17,156 nucleotides of DNA from Butyricicoccus_A sp964513445 (GCA_964513445.1 CAZEMM010000039.1:1-17156); one strand, 5' to 3'. Numbered from the stretch's first letter, positions 7,642 to 15,888 are shown. The notes: generated by a model not told the origin, from the letters alone. Translations and numbers: made by a program.

Positions 7642-9060
7642 TCATGTGCGCAGGCCGGCACGCATATCGGTAAGCTGCTCCTCGATATCGGAAAGGAACG
7701 TCTCGATCTTACCGATCTGACGGGTGACCTCCTTCGGCGCAGGGCCGCCGATGACCGAACGGCCCTCGACACAGGTCTTGAGGTCGAGCGCGTCATAGAC
7801 ATCCGCGTCAAAATGCGTGGAGATCGACTTGAAATCCTTGAGCGTCATCGTCTCCAGCGTCTCCTCCGAGCGAATACACGTGTTGACCAGACGGCCGACA
7901 ACCATATATGCATCGCGGAACGGCACGCCCTTCTTGGTCAGGTAATCCGCACAGTCGGTCGCGTTGATAAAGCCACGGCTTGCCGCCTTGCGCATGTTCC
8001 TGACACGCAGCGTCATCGTCTCAAACATCGGCGCAAATACCTGCAGACACTGCTTTACGGTATCAATCGCGTCAAAGACGCACTCCTTGTCCTCCTGCAT
8101 GTCCTTGTTATAGGCGAGCGGCAGCGCCTTCATTGTCGTCAGCAGCGTCTGCAAATCGCCGTATACGCGGCCGGTCTTGCCGCGGATCAGCTCGCATACG
8201 TCCGGGTTTTTCTTCTGCGGCATGATGGACGAGCCGGTCGAATAGGCATCGTCCAGCTCGGCAAACCGCCACTCCCACGAGCACCACGAGATGACCTCCT
8301 CCGACAGACGAGACAGATGCATCATCATAATGGACAGTGTGCTCATCAGCTCCAGACAGTAGTCGCGGTCGGAAACGCCGTCGAGCGAGTTGTCGGTCAG
8401 ACGGGCAAAGCCCAGCTGCTCGCGCACGAAATCACGGTCAATCGGATAGGTCGTGGATGCCAGCGCGCCCGAGCCGAGCGGCATCTCATCCATGCGCGCA
8501 TAGCAGTCGGTCAGGCGGGAGATATCGCGGCGCAGCATGTTGGCATAGGCCATCATATAATGGCCGAACGTGGTCGGCTGCGCGCGCTGCAAATGCGTAT
8601 AGCCCGGCATGACCGTATCAAGATTTTCCTTTGCCTTCTCGATCAGCACGCGCTCAAACGCGACTGCAAGCTCGGTCAGCTCGCAGATCTCCTTTTTGAC
8701 ATACATACGCATGTCGAGTGCGACCTGATCGTTTCTCGAACGCGCGGTGTGCAGGCGCTTGCCGGTCGCGCCGATGCGGTTGGTGAGCGCAACCTCAATA
8801 TTCATGTGGATATCCTCATATTCGGGATCGAAAATATCCAGCTCGCCCGCCTCGACCTCCGCAAGAATTTCCTTTAATCCCGCGACGATCTTTTCCGCCT
8901 CATGCTCCTCAATAATGCCCTGTCTCCCCAGCATCGTCGCGTGGGCGATCGAGCCTGTAATATCCTCACGATATAACCGTCCGTCAAACTGGATGGATGA
9001 ATTAAAGTCGTTGACGACGTTATCGGTTTCCTTCTGAAACCGTCCAGCCCAAAGCTTCAT
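7642..9060 (-). CDS. argH: argininosuccinate lyase
   Basis: This lyase splits argininosuccinate into arginine and fumarate, the last step of the pathway. The 472-residue product is of normal length for the fumarase/aspartase superfamily enzyme. It shows HTARSRNDQ (104-112), MPGYTHLQRAQP (151-162, with the conserved His156) and the signature loop GSSIMPQKKNPD (276-287), which carries the catalytic serine. AAGGAG lies upstream of the ATG. An 85-bp gap with a strong hairpin separates it from argG, while only 12 bp separate it from argC. Confidence 0.97.
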   Translation of the reverse strand: MKLWAGRFQKETDNVVNDFNSSIQFDGRLYREDITGSIAHATMLGRQGIIEEHEAEKIVAGLKEILAEVEAGELDIFDPEYEDIHMNIEVALTNRIGATGKRLHTARSRNDQVALDMRMYVKKEICELTELAVAFERVLIEKAKENLDTVMPGYTHLQRAQPTTFGHYMMAYANMLRRDISRLTDCYARMDEMPLGSGALASTTYPIDRDFVREQLGFARLTDNSLDGVSDRDYCLELMSTLSIMMMHLSRLSEEVISWCSWEWRFAELDDAYSTGSSIMPQKKNPDVCELIRGKTGRVYGDLQTLLTTMKALPLAYNKDMQEDKECVFDAIDTVKQCLQVFAPMFETMTLRVRNMRKAASRGFINATDCADYLTKKGVPFRDAYMVVGRLVNTCIRSEETLETMTLKDFKSISTHFDADVYDALDLKTCVEGRSVIGGPAPKEVTRQIGKIETFLSDIEEQLTDMRAGLRT

Positions 9061-9089
9061 GGATTTAAAACTCCTTTTTTATAAAACGT

Positions 9090-9119
9090 GCAATGGGCGG
9101 ACACCGTCCGCCCGATTGC
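9090..9119 (-). terminator. argG-argH intercistronic hairpin, partial terminator or processing site
   Basis: GCAAT plus GGGCGGAC (9090-9102) pairs with GTCCGCCC plus ATTGC (9106-9119), giving a 13-bp GC-rich stem with one bulged G and a 3-nt loop. On the minus strand it is followed by ACGTTTTAT, a weak U-tract. It lies in the only long gap of the operon and 30 bp before argH. It may lower or stabilise expression around argG rather than fully stop transcription. Confidence 0.6.
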
Positions 9120-9145
9120 AGTATTGGTCAACAATAGAAATTAAT

Positions 9146-10399
9146 TTACTCTACAGTCGGGAACGCGATGCCCTTCTCCTTTTGCAGCGCCGCGTCGTTC
9201 ATCGCGCGCACCTTGAGCGGCAGACCGTACAGATTGATAAAGCCCTCTGAATCCGCATGGTTGTACGCCTCGTCCGCGTCAAACGTCGCCATCGCCTCGG
9301 AATGCAGGCTGTACGGAGAGGTGACGGATGCCGGAATAATATTGCCCTTGTACAGCTTGAGCTTGACATCGCCGGTGACGGTCTTCTGCGTCTCGTCCAC
9401 AAACGCGCTCATCGCCTTGCGCAGCGGGGTGTACCACTGGCCGTTGTAGACCAGCTCACCAAACTTCATCGCCAGCTGCGCCTTGTAATGCGCGGTTTCC
9501 CTATCCAGCGTGATCTCCTCCAGCTTCTTGTGCGCCGCATACATGATCGCGCCGCCCGGTGTCTCATAGACGCCGCGGCTCTTCATGCCGACCAGACGGT
9601 TCTCGACGACATCCAGCAGGCCGATGCCGTTTGCGCCGCCCAGCTCGTTGAGCTTTTTGAGCAGTGCGACGGATTCCATCTCCTCGCCGTCCACTGCGGT
9701 CGGCACACCCTGCTCAAAATGAATGGTCACATAGGTCGGCTTATCTGGAGCGGCCTCCGGAGATACGCCCATCTCCAGAATGCTGTCGTATTTCGGCTCG
9801 TTTGCCGGATCCTCCAGATCCAGGCCCTCATGCGACAGATGCCAGATATTTTTATCCTTGGAGTAGTTGGTCTCACGGTTGATCTTGAGCGGGATGTTAT
9901 GCGCTTCTGCGTAATCAATTTCCTTATCGCGGCTGTCCAGCTCCCAGAAACGCCACGGTGCAAGCACCTGCATCTCCGGTGCAAACGCCTTGATCGCCAG
10001 CTCAAAACGAACCTGATCGTTGCCCTTTCCGGTGCAGCCGTGTACGATGGTGTCCGCACCCTCTGCCTTGGCAATCTCTACGAGGCGGCGTGCAATGATT
10101 GGACGTGCAAACGAGGTGCCCAGCAGATAGCCCTCATAATCTGCGCCCGCCTTCATGGTCGGGATGATATAGTCGTCGACAAATTCCTTCGTCAGATCCA
10201 TGATATACAGCTTGGATGCGCCGGTCTTGAGCGCCTTCTCCTCCAGGCCATCCAGCTCGGTACCCTGTCCGACGTCGCCGGAAACCGCTATTACCTCACA
10301 GCCGTAATTTTCCTTCAGCCACGGGATGAGCACGGATGTATCCAAGCCGCCGGAATATGCCAGAACTGCTTTTTTAATCTTCATATCTTTCGTTGCCAT
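9146..10399 (-). CDS. argG: argininosuccinate synthase
   Basis: This enzyme joins citrulline and aspartate using ATP to give argininosuccinate. The 417-residue product begins MATKDMKIKKAVLAYSGGLD, with the N-type ATP-pyrophosphatase P-loop SGGLDTS at 16-22. The citrulline/aspartate-side motif GCTGKGNDQVRFE lies at 121-133. The start at 10399 was chosen for the GGAGG about 10 nt upstream and for fit to the family's length of about 400 residues. Reading stays open in frame for 30 further codons to an ATG at 10489, directly after the predicted -10 box (see findings). It is the first gene of the operon, with the promoter and ARG box upstream. Confidence 0.96.
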   Translation of the reverse strand: MATKDMKIKKAVLAYSGGLDTSVLIPWLKENYGCEVIAVSGDVGQGTELDGLEEKALKTGASKLYIMDLTKEFVDDYIIPTMKAGADYEGYLLGTSFARPIIARRLVEIAKAEGADTIVHGCTGKGNDQVRFELAIKAFAPEMQVLAPWRFWELDSRDKEIDYAEAHNIPLKINRETNYSKDKNIWHLSHEGLDLEDPANEPKYDSILEMGVSPEAAPDKPTYVTIHFEQGVPTAVDGEEMESVALLKKLNELGGANGIGLLDVVENRLVGMKSRGVYETPGGAIMYAAHKKLEEITLDRETAHYKAQLAMKFGELVYNGQWYTPLRKAMSAFVDETQKTVTGDVKLKLYKGNIIPASVTSPYSLHSEAMATFDADEAYNHADSEGFINLYGLPLKVRAMNDAALQKEKGIAFPTVE

Positions 10400-10495
10400 G
10401 TTGCATAAGCCTCCATTAAAAAGGGCGGTTTGTTTTGTATAAAGCGTAAAATCTGCGTTTTTCGCGGTTAATCGCCCCTGATTTGTCATGAACCT

Positions 10496-10524
10496 ATTAT
10501 AATCCCCTCTCTGCCGGAATGCAA
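10496..10524 (-). promoter_or_regulatory. promoter of the argGHCJBDF operon
   Basis: On the minus strand a perfect -10 box TATAAT (10496-10501) lies 17 bp from a weak -35 TTGCAT (10519-10524). The predicted start is near 10489, leaving a leader of about 90 nt before argG. No T-box or riboswitch-like architecture is apparent in that leader. Confidence 0.65.
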
Positions 10525-10548
10525 GAAAAACTTTTAATTATTTTATTA

Positions 10549-10566
10549 ATTGTATTTTTATTCATC
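10549..10566 (-). promoter_or_regulatory. ARG box, candidate ArgR/AhrC operator
   Basis: The minus-strand 18-mer GATGAATAAAAATACAAT matches the Bacillus-type ARG box consensus CATGAATAAAAATKCAAK at 16 of 18 positions. It has a perfect TGAAT half site and ATACA in place of ATTCA. Its centre is about 68 bp upstream of the predicted arg transcription start. It also lies between the divergent arg and lipoprotein promoters. A second, much weaker half site (GTTCATG) covers the start region near 10488-10494. Confidence 0.7.
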
Positions 10567-10676
10567 TTATCTATTACTCTTTCGAATCCGGAGATGCTGT
10601 GCTTTGACATCACGCATCCATTTGACACAAAACGGCGGCCTTTTTCGCAAAACAGTCATATTTTTTTCAAAATCGC

Positions 10677-10705
10677 TTGCAAAACGGCGCAAGGTCGCCT
10701 ATGAT
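10677..10705 (+). promoter_or_regulatory. promoter of the small lipoprotein gene
   Basis: On the plus strand, -35 TTGCAA (10677-10682), a 17-bp spacer and -10 TATGAT (10700-10705) lie about 75 bp ahead of the start at 10782. The predicted start is near 10712. Confidence 0.6.
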
Positions 10706-10781
10706 AGGGATAATACGTAAAGTGAAAATTTATTAAAGAAATTTGGTCGTCTTGCGCAACGCGACACAAGGAGTGTTTGAA

Positions 10782-11291
10782 ATGAAACGTTTGATCTGTT
10801 TGCTGCTGTGCATCTGTCTGGCCTGCCCGCTGACAGCCTGCGGTAAGGACAGCGGCAAAAAACGCGGTACGGAAAACCCAAGCGCCGCGGCGCACCAGGC
10901 TCTGACGGAAAGCGAAAAGGATACGATGCATCTGAATCTGCTGTTTTCCCTCGTCGGCACGCCGGACACCGGCGTAACCGAGCTGCTGGGCGACGGCGAG
11001 GCGCGCTGGAAGGATGAGCGCATCGCATCGCGGGCATTTACCGGCACAATATACGGCACTGCGGTAGCGTTCACTGTCTATTATAATGAATACGTTGACG
11101 TCTCCTCCGTTGAGGCGGAATTTGCGCCGTCTGTCTCGGAGGACGACCTCGCGGACAAGATCACTGAGGTGACCGGGCGCAGTCGCTTGGAGGACGGCAC
11201 ATGGCACGCGGATAACGCGCTCGTCTCGCTTGAACGCACGGACGGCTCGGTTATCATGACACTGGAAGCGCACATCTTCGAGGAATCATAA
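10782..11291 (+). CDS. small lipoprotein of unknown function
   Basis: A 169-residue exported lipoprotein. The start at 10782 has AAGGAG upstream and opens a signal sequence MKRLICLLLCICLACPLTAC whose lipobox LTAC puts the lipidated cysteine at residue 20. A polar linker (about 21-45) leads to a mixed alpha/beta region of about 120 residues with several Asp/Glu clusters. I do not recognise the family and see no catalytic motif. It is monocistronic: its own promoter lies upstream and a hairpin terminator follows 16 bp after the stop. It is divergent from the arg operon, but nothing in its sequence links it to arginine; a solute-binding protein would be much longer. Confidence 0.85.
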   Translation: MKRLICLLLCICLACPLTACGKDSGKKRGTENPSAAAHQALTESEKDTMHLNLLFSLVGTPDTGVTELLGDGEARWKDERIASRAFTGTIYGTAVAFTVYYNEYVDVSSVEAEFAPSVSEDDLADKITEVTGRSRLEDGTWHADNALVSLERTDGSVIMTLEAHIFEES

Positions 11292-11307
11292 TCGCATTTG
11301 GCTCAGA

Positions 11308-11335
11308 CGCTGCACCGCAAACGGTGCGGCGTTTT
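11308..11335 (+). terminator. terminator of the small lipoprotein gene
   Basis: A 10-bp stem CGCTGCACCG/CGGTGCGGCG (11308-11317 with 11322-11331, one T-G pair) closes a 4-nt loop CAAA. It is followed directly by TTTTG, 16 bp after the stop codon. Confidence 0.85.
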
Positions 11336-11344
11336 GTACGGCAA

Positions 11345-11431
11345 ATATTTAGATATTTATCAAAATGATATTGACATTCTCTACACCATGTGTTATATTT
11401 AGATAAACTTCAAATTGATGATCATCTAAAT
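11345..11431 (+). promoter_or_regulatory. promoter and putative operators of the SdpR/SdpI-like operon
   Basis: The promoter has a perfect -35 TTGACA (11371-11376), a 17-bp spacer and -10 TATATT (11394-11399), the strongest plus-strand match in the window. Abutting the -35 is a perfect palindrome TATCA-AAA-TGATA (11358-11370). The 11-mer ATATTTAGATA occurs at 11345-11355 and again 50 bp later at 11395-11405 on the -10 box. Its core in reverse, ATCTAAAT, lies at 11424-11431. These are likely sites for the autorepressor encoded next; that binding is inference. Confidence 0.7.
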
Positions 11432-11449
11432 GAAAAGGAGGCGAGGCAC

Positions 11450-11722
11450 ATGTCCTTTCAGCAGACACTCAAGGCGTTGTCTGATCCAACCCGGCGTGCG
11501 CTTTTGCAGCTGCTCAAGGCCGGTCCGATGGCCGCAGGTGATCTGGCGGCGCATTTTGACAGCACAGACGCGACCATCTCGCACCATTTGTCCATTTTGA
11601 AAAGCGCTGGTCTGGTGGACGCCAGCCGTAAGGGAAAATATATCTATTATGAGCTGAACCTATCTGTATTAGAGGAGGTCATCTCATGGCTTGCATCGCT
11701 CAAAGGAGGCGCCGAAACATGA
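11450..11722 (+). CDS. ArsR-family autorepressor, SdpR-like
   Basis: A 90-residue winged-helix DNA-binding protein. The ATG at 11450 follows an AAGGAGG site, and a potential upstream extension has no RBS. The helix-turn-helix spans about 27-56 (GDLAAHFDSTDATISHHLSI) and is followed by the wing KGKYIYYELN. The start LSDPTRRALLQLL is typical of the family. The alpha-3 metal-binding ELCVC motif of ArsR/SmtB sensors is missing, so it is not an obvious metal sensor. It overlaps the SdpI-like gene by 4 nt (ATGA), the arrangement known for sdpR-sdpI. By analogy to Bacillus SdpR it would repress its own operon until the membrane partner captures it at the membrane. That mechanism is not proven for this pair. 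Confidence 0.9.
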   Translation: MSFQQTLKALSDPTRRALLQLLKAGPMAAGDLAAHFDSTDATISHHLSILKSAGLVDASRKGKYIYYELNLSVLEEVISWLASLKGGAET

Positions 11723-12363
11723 AACACAATCGTTTGACTACGTTGATGTGGCTGCTTGCGTTCATACCCATTATTGTGGCGCTGGCCGCCTATCGCAGCC
11801 TTCCCGCACACATTCCGATTCATTGGAATATCAGCGGCACGCCGGACAGCTTTGGCGCGCGCTGGGTCATCGTGCCCCTGTCCGCGATTGGACTGCTCAC
11901 GACCGCGCTCTCCTATCTGTTCCGCCGTATCGACCCGAAAACCGAAAATTATCAGCGGTTTTCCGCCTCATACACTGCCTTTTTCACCGCGTTCAACGTA
12001 CTGTTTTTGTGCATGACGTCGATGACAATTTTTGAAGCCCTGCATCCCGGCTCCATCAACGTCCAAATGGCCATCTTGATCGCAATCGGTATCCTATTTG
12101 TCATCATCGGCAATATGATGCCGAAGTTCAAATTCAATTACTTTATCGGCATCCGCACGCCATGGACGCTCGCGGATGAGACCGTATGGTACCGCACACA
12201 TCGTATGAGCGGCGTGCTATGGGTTGTTGGCGGCTTGGTATTCGCAGCCTGTGCCTTTCTGCCGGGTCCAATTGCGTTTGCCGTCTGCATCGCGGATATC
12301 GTCGTGCTATGTATCGTGCCGTTCTGCCTGAGCTATTACTGGTATCAGCGGGGCAACCGCTGA
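11719..12363 (+). CDS. SdpI-family integral membrane protein
   Basis: A 214-residue membrane protein with six predicted helices at about 8-25, 49-67, 86-106, 115-131, 163-181 and 183-206. The N-terminal part carries the DUF1648 hallmark LPAHIPIHWNISGTPD (28-43). The loop and start of helix 5 carry the SdpI hallmark GNMMPKFKFNYFIGIR followed by TPWTL (131-151) and W..TH (157-161). Bacillus SdpI gives immunity to the SdpC toxin and senses it for SdpR. The start at 11719 has AAAGGAGG upstream and overlaps the repressor's stop codon. No toxin or sdpAB-like gene lies nearby, so it may be an orphan immunity or envelope-stress module. The last codons lie within a 23-bp sequence repeated at 12601. 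Confidence 0.9.
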   Translation: MKHNRLTTLMWLLAFIPIIVALAAYRSLPAHIPIHWNISGTPDSFGARWVIVPLSAIGLLTTALSYLFRRIDPKTENYQRFSASYTAFFTAFNVLFLCMTSMTIFEALHPGSINVQMAILIAIGILFVIIGNMMPKFKFNYFIGIRTPWTLADETVWYRTHRMSGVLWVVGGLVFAACAFLPGPIAFAVCIADIVVLCIVPFCLSYYWYQRGNR

Positions 12364-12365
12364 TT
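12343..12365 (+). repeat. left copy of 23-bp direct repeat (covers the end of the SdpI-like gene)
   Basis: This copy begins TATCAGCG and ends CCGCTGATT. It matches 12601-12623 at 22 of 23 positions; the single difference is G versus A in an Arg codon (CGG/CGA). It contains an inner 7-bp inverted repeat ATCAGCG/CGCTGAT. It includes codons YQRGNR and the stop of the SdpI-like gene. Confidence 0.9.
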
Positions 12366-12600
12366 CAGCCTGTCGACAAAGGTCGACAGGCTGTCACCCA
12401 AATGCGAGCATTTGGGGGAAGTTATGCAGCCCGGTGCGCGCACTCGCATTCGCTCGCACACTTCCGGGCTGAGATGTGTCATTTTTGACGCGCATGTCGC
12501 CAAAAATGACGGGTTTGAAATCCGCTGTCCGCTGAGGCGGACAGCTCACAACGAAATCCCTGCATTATATGTAATGAAATTTCACTTTCTTTACAAACTG
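12366..12600. other. hairpin-rich non-coding element between direct repeats
   Basis: About 235 bp made up largely of consecutive inverted repeats. In order these are AGCCTGTCGAC/GTCGACAGGCT (12367-12377 with 12382-12392), CCCAAATGC/GCATTTGGG (12397-12405 with 12408-12416), AGCCCGG/CCGGGCT (12428-12434 with 12464-12470), GTCATTTTTG/CAAAAATGAC (12478-12487 with 12501-12510), GCTGTCCGC/GCGGACAGC (12524-12532 with 12537-12545) and CATTA/TAATG (12563-12567 with 12572-12576). None has a proper U-tract and no convincing protein is encoded. It could be a small mobile repeat (MITE-like), a structured RNA or both. I cannot assign it to a known family. Confidence 0.6.
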
Positions 12601-12623
12601 TATCAGCGAGGCAACCGCTGATT
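12601..12623 (+). repeat. right copy of 23-bp direct repeat
   Basis: This copy matches 12343-12365 with one substitution, at a period of 258 bp, and is preceded by ACTG as is the left copy (with a 1-nt indel). Read in the gene's frame it again spells YQRGNR and a TGA stop. The stretch before it (TTT CAC TTT CTT TAC AAA CTG) gives residues loosely like the gene's own preceding residues. Confidence 0.85.
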
Positions 12624-12711
12624 GGTCTCCACCTTTTTCGATCAAATCACATAATTTTAGGCGTCTTTCACAAAAAATACAACAACTTTTCGGAATTCTT
12701 TCACCATTTTA
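12624..12711. other. A/T-rich intergenic stretch before the pgi promoter
   Basis: I see no gene, repeat or strong hairpin here. It is A/T-rich compared with the neighbouring genes and runs into the pgi -35 box, so it may act as upstream promoter sequence. Confidence 0.4.
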
Positions 12712-12740
12712 TTGAAAAAGTTCTGTGAATATAGTATAAT
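12712..12740 (+). promoter_or_regulatory. promoter of pgi
   Basis: -35 TTGAAA (12712-12717), a 17-bp spacer and a perfect -10 TATAAT (12735-12740). The predicted start near 12747 gives a leader of about 95 nt before the ATG, with small inverted repeats around 12774-12800 but no recognisable riboswitch. Confidence 0.85.
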
Positions 12741-12841
12741 GAAAACGCATAATGGAGTGAGGGAGTATTCCACGCCGCGCAGCGGGTATCCCGATACGGC
12801 CTGGAAGACTTGAGAACAACGCAAAAGGAGAACTGAAAGCA

Positions 12842-14425
<1,584 letters not shown>

Positions 14426-14449
14426 AGAAAAATCCATCTCCCGTACAGC

Positions 14450-14480
14450 AAGAGGACGGCCATCTGGTCGTCCTCTTTTA
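14450..14480 (+). terminator. terminator of pgi
   Basis: A 12-bp stem AAGAGGACGGCC/GGTCGTCCTCTT (14450-14461 with 14466-14477, one G-T pair) with loop ATCT lies 25 bp after the pgi stop. It is followed by TTATTATG; the T-run TTTT overlaps the end of the stem. Confidence 0.9.
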
Positions 14481-14488
14481 TTATGCAT

Positions 14489-14517
14489 TTGCATTCCACG
14501 CCAACCTATGGTACGAT
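14489..14517 (+). promoter_or_regulatory. promoter of the transglutaminase-like lipoprotein gene
   Basis: -35 TTGCAT (14489-14494), a 17-bp spacer and -10 TACGAT (14512-14517) with an extended TG (TGGTACGAT). It begins 9 bp after the pgi terminator and lies about 60 bp before the start codon. Confidence 0.6.
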
Positions 14518-14578
14518 GAAGGCATACACTGTGCGCGTCGGCGCATGTATTTTATCTGATATGATAGGAGGCGCTTGT

Positions 14579-15793
14579 ATGAAACGCACCCTTTCCCTTC
14601 TGGCCGTCCTCGGTCTGCTTGCGCTGACTGGCTGCGGCACGGCTTCGTCTGAACACATCAAGCAGGCGCTGTCCGCTGTCAGCAATACAGCAGAGCAAAC
14701 GCTCACGGAGCGTATCCAGCAATCCAATGAGCCGGAGACCGTCTTTGAGCAGACTGTCACGCCGCTCTCTATTTATGGAACGCTGGACGAAACGGATAAA
14801 CAGCTGTATGACGGCATGTACGCTGCCTTTATGCTGCTGGAAGACTATACCTATTACGATTCCTCGCACATCGGTTCCTATTCCGACGATGTCAAGCAGC
14901 AGCTGTCGGACATGTGCGATATCATCCTGATCGATCATCCGGAGATCTTCTGGACGGCAGGCGGCTCGACCATCCGTTTTACCCCGCCCAATACCTACCT
15001 CTATGAGCCGGAATATCAATATACCCAGCAGGAGATCGACGATCTGACGCAAATGACAAATGACGCCATCGACGAGCTTATCGCATCCGTCACCGCAGAA
15101 AGCGATTTTGATAAAGCGCTCTGGGCGTATGAATGGATTATCCGCAACGTCGATTATGACAACAATCTTGCGGCAAATCCCGACGTCACGCCGGACACTG
15201 CATCCGCACGCTGCGCCCCCGGTGTCTTTTTATTGCACAGCTCGGTTTGCAGCGGCTATGCCAAGGCATTTCAGCTGCTCATGCAGCGTCTGGATATTCC
15301 ATGCACCTATGTGACCGGCTATGTGGAAGGCAATCAGTCGCATGCTTGGAATATCGTTATGCTGGACGGCGCGTGCTATCATCTGGACGCCACGTGGGAC
15401 GACCCCAGCTTTGACGGCGAGGCGGATGCCAGCCCTGCGCGCATCTCGCACCGCTATTTCGGTCTGACCGACGCGGATATCACACAGAACCGCACCATTG
15501 ACCACCCGGAACGCTATCCCGCATGCACCCAGACGGCGTGCAACTATTTCGTATACACCGGCCGGTATTTTGACACGCTGGACGATGCGGGCATCAGCAG
15601 CATTCTGGAAAGCGCATGGAACAGCGGCGCGGCGAGCGCAGAGGTACGCTTTGCCTCCAGACAGCTTCTGGAGGCAGCGGAGGCGCGCTATATTGATAGC
15701 GAGGTGATTTTTGACCTCGCGCCCTATCTGAACGGCGCACTGCGCTATAATTTTGATCCGGTTACCCTTGTATTTTCCGTCTATTACGCATAA
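14579..15793 (+). CDS. lipoprotein with transglutaminase-like domain
   Basis: A 404-residue exported lipoprotein. The ATG at 14579 has AGGAGG 8 nt upstream and starts a signal peptide with lipobox LTGC, lipidated at Cys19. Residues about 20-170 are not recognisable. Residues about 175-285 form a transglutaminase-like core with Cys224 (SSVCSGYAKAFQ), His255 (QSHAWNIV) and Asp270 (HLDATWDDP), a complete papain-like triad. The context VCSGYA...SHAWN...LDATWDD is common in clostridial surface proteins, where the domain may act as a cysteine protease, amidase or crosslinker; the substrate is unknown. The SLH protein at 409-2256 has the same core on a different anchor. The gene follows the pgi terminator and converges on rplT. 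Confidence 0.9.
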   Translation: MKRTLSLLAVLGLLALTGCGTASSEHIKQALSAVSNTAEQTLTERIQQSNEPETVFEQTVTPLSIYGTLDETDKQLYDGMYAAFMLLEDYTYYDSSHIGSYSDDVKQQLSDMCDIILIDHPEIFWTAGGSTIRFTPPNTYLYEPEYQYTQQEIDDLTQMTNDAIDELIASVTAESDFDKALWAYEWIIRNVDYDNNLAANPDVTPDTASARCAPGVFLLHSSVCSGYAKAFQLLMQRLDIPCTYVTGYVEGNQSHAWNIVMLDGACYHLDATWDDPSFDGEADASPARISHRYFGLTDADITQNRTIDHPERYPACTQTACNYFVYTGRYFDTLDDAGISSILESAWNSGAASAEVRFASRQLLEAAEARYIDSEVIFDLAPYLNGALRYNFDPVTLVFSVYYA

Positions 15794-15888
15794 CGTCATA
15801 CAATCACCGAGCAATGGCAGCCATTTTCCCTGCAGCCTGCTACCAGTAGCTGCGGCGGGGGTGTCAGCGCATGAGATTGCAGGCGCAC

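Noticed and set aside
10400..10490. T-box or arginine riboswitch in the argG leader
   Set aside because: The leader is only about 90 nt, lacks the T-box sequence and lacks a terminator/antiterminator pair.
10603..10647. Two TTTGACA sequences as extra plus-strand promoters
   Set aside because: Neither has a plausible -10 box at 16-18 bp; the promoter at 10677-10705 is better placed.
10656..11273. 205-codon minus-strand frame opposite the small lipoprotein
   Set aside because: The plus-strand gene has an RBS, signal peptide with lipobox, promoter and terminator; the minus frame has none of these.
12412..12621. 69-codon plus-strand open frame in the hairpin-rich element
   Set aside because: The translation is built from inverted-repeat sequence with no RBS; only its last residues resemble the SdpI-like tail, which is reported as a repeat.
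12343..12623. CRISPR array or tandem repeat array
   Set aside because: Only two copies of the 23-bp repeat exist, 258 bp apart, and the intervening stems differ from each other.
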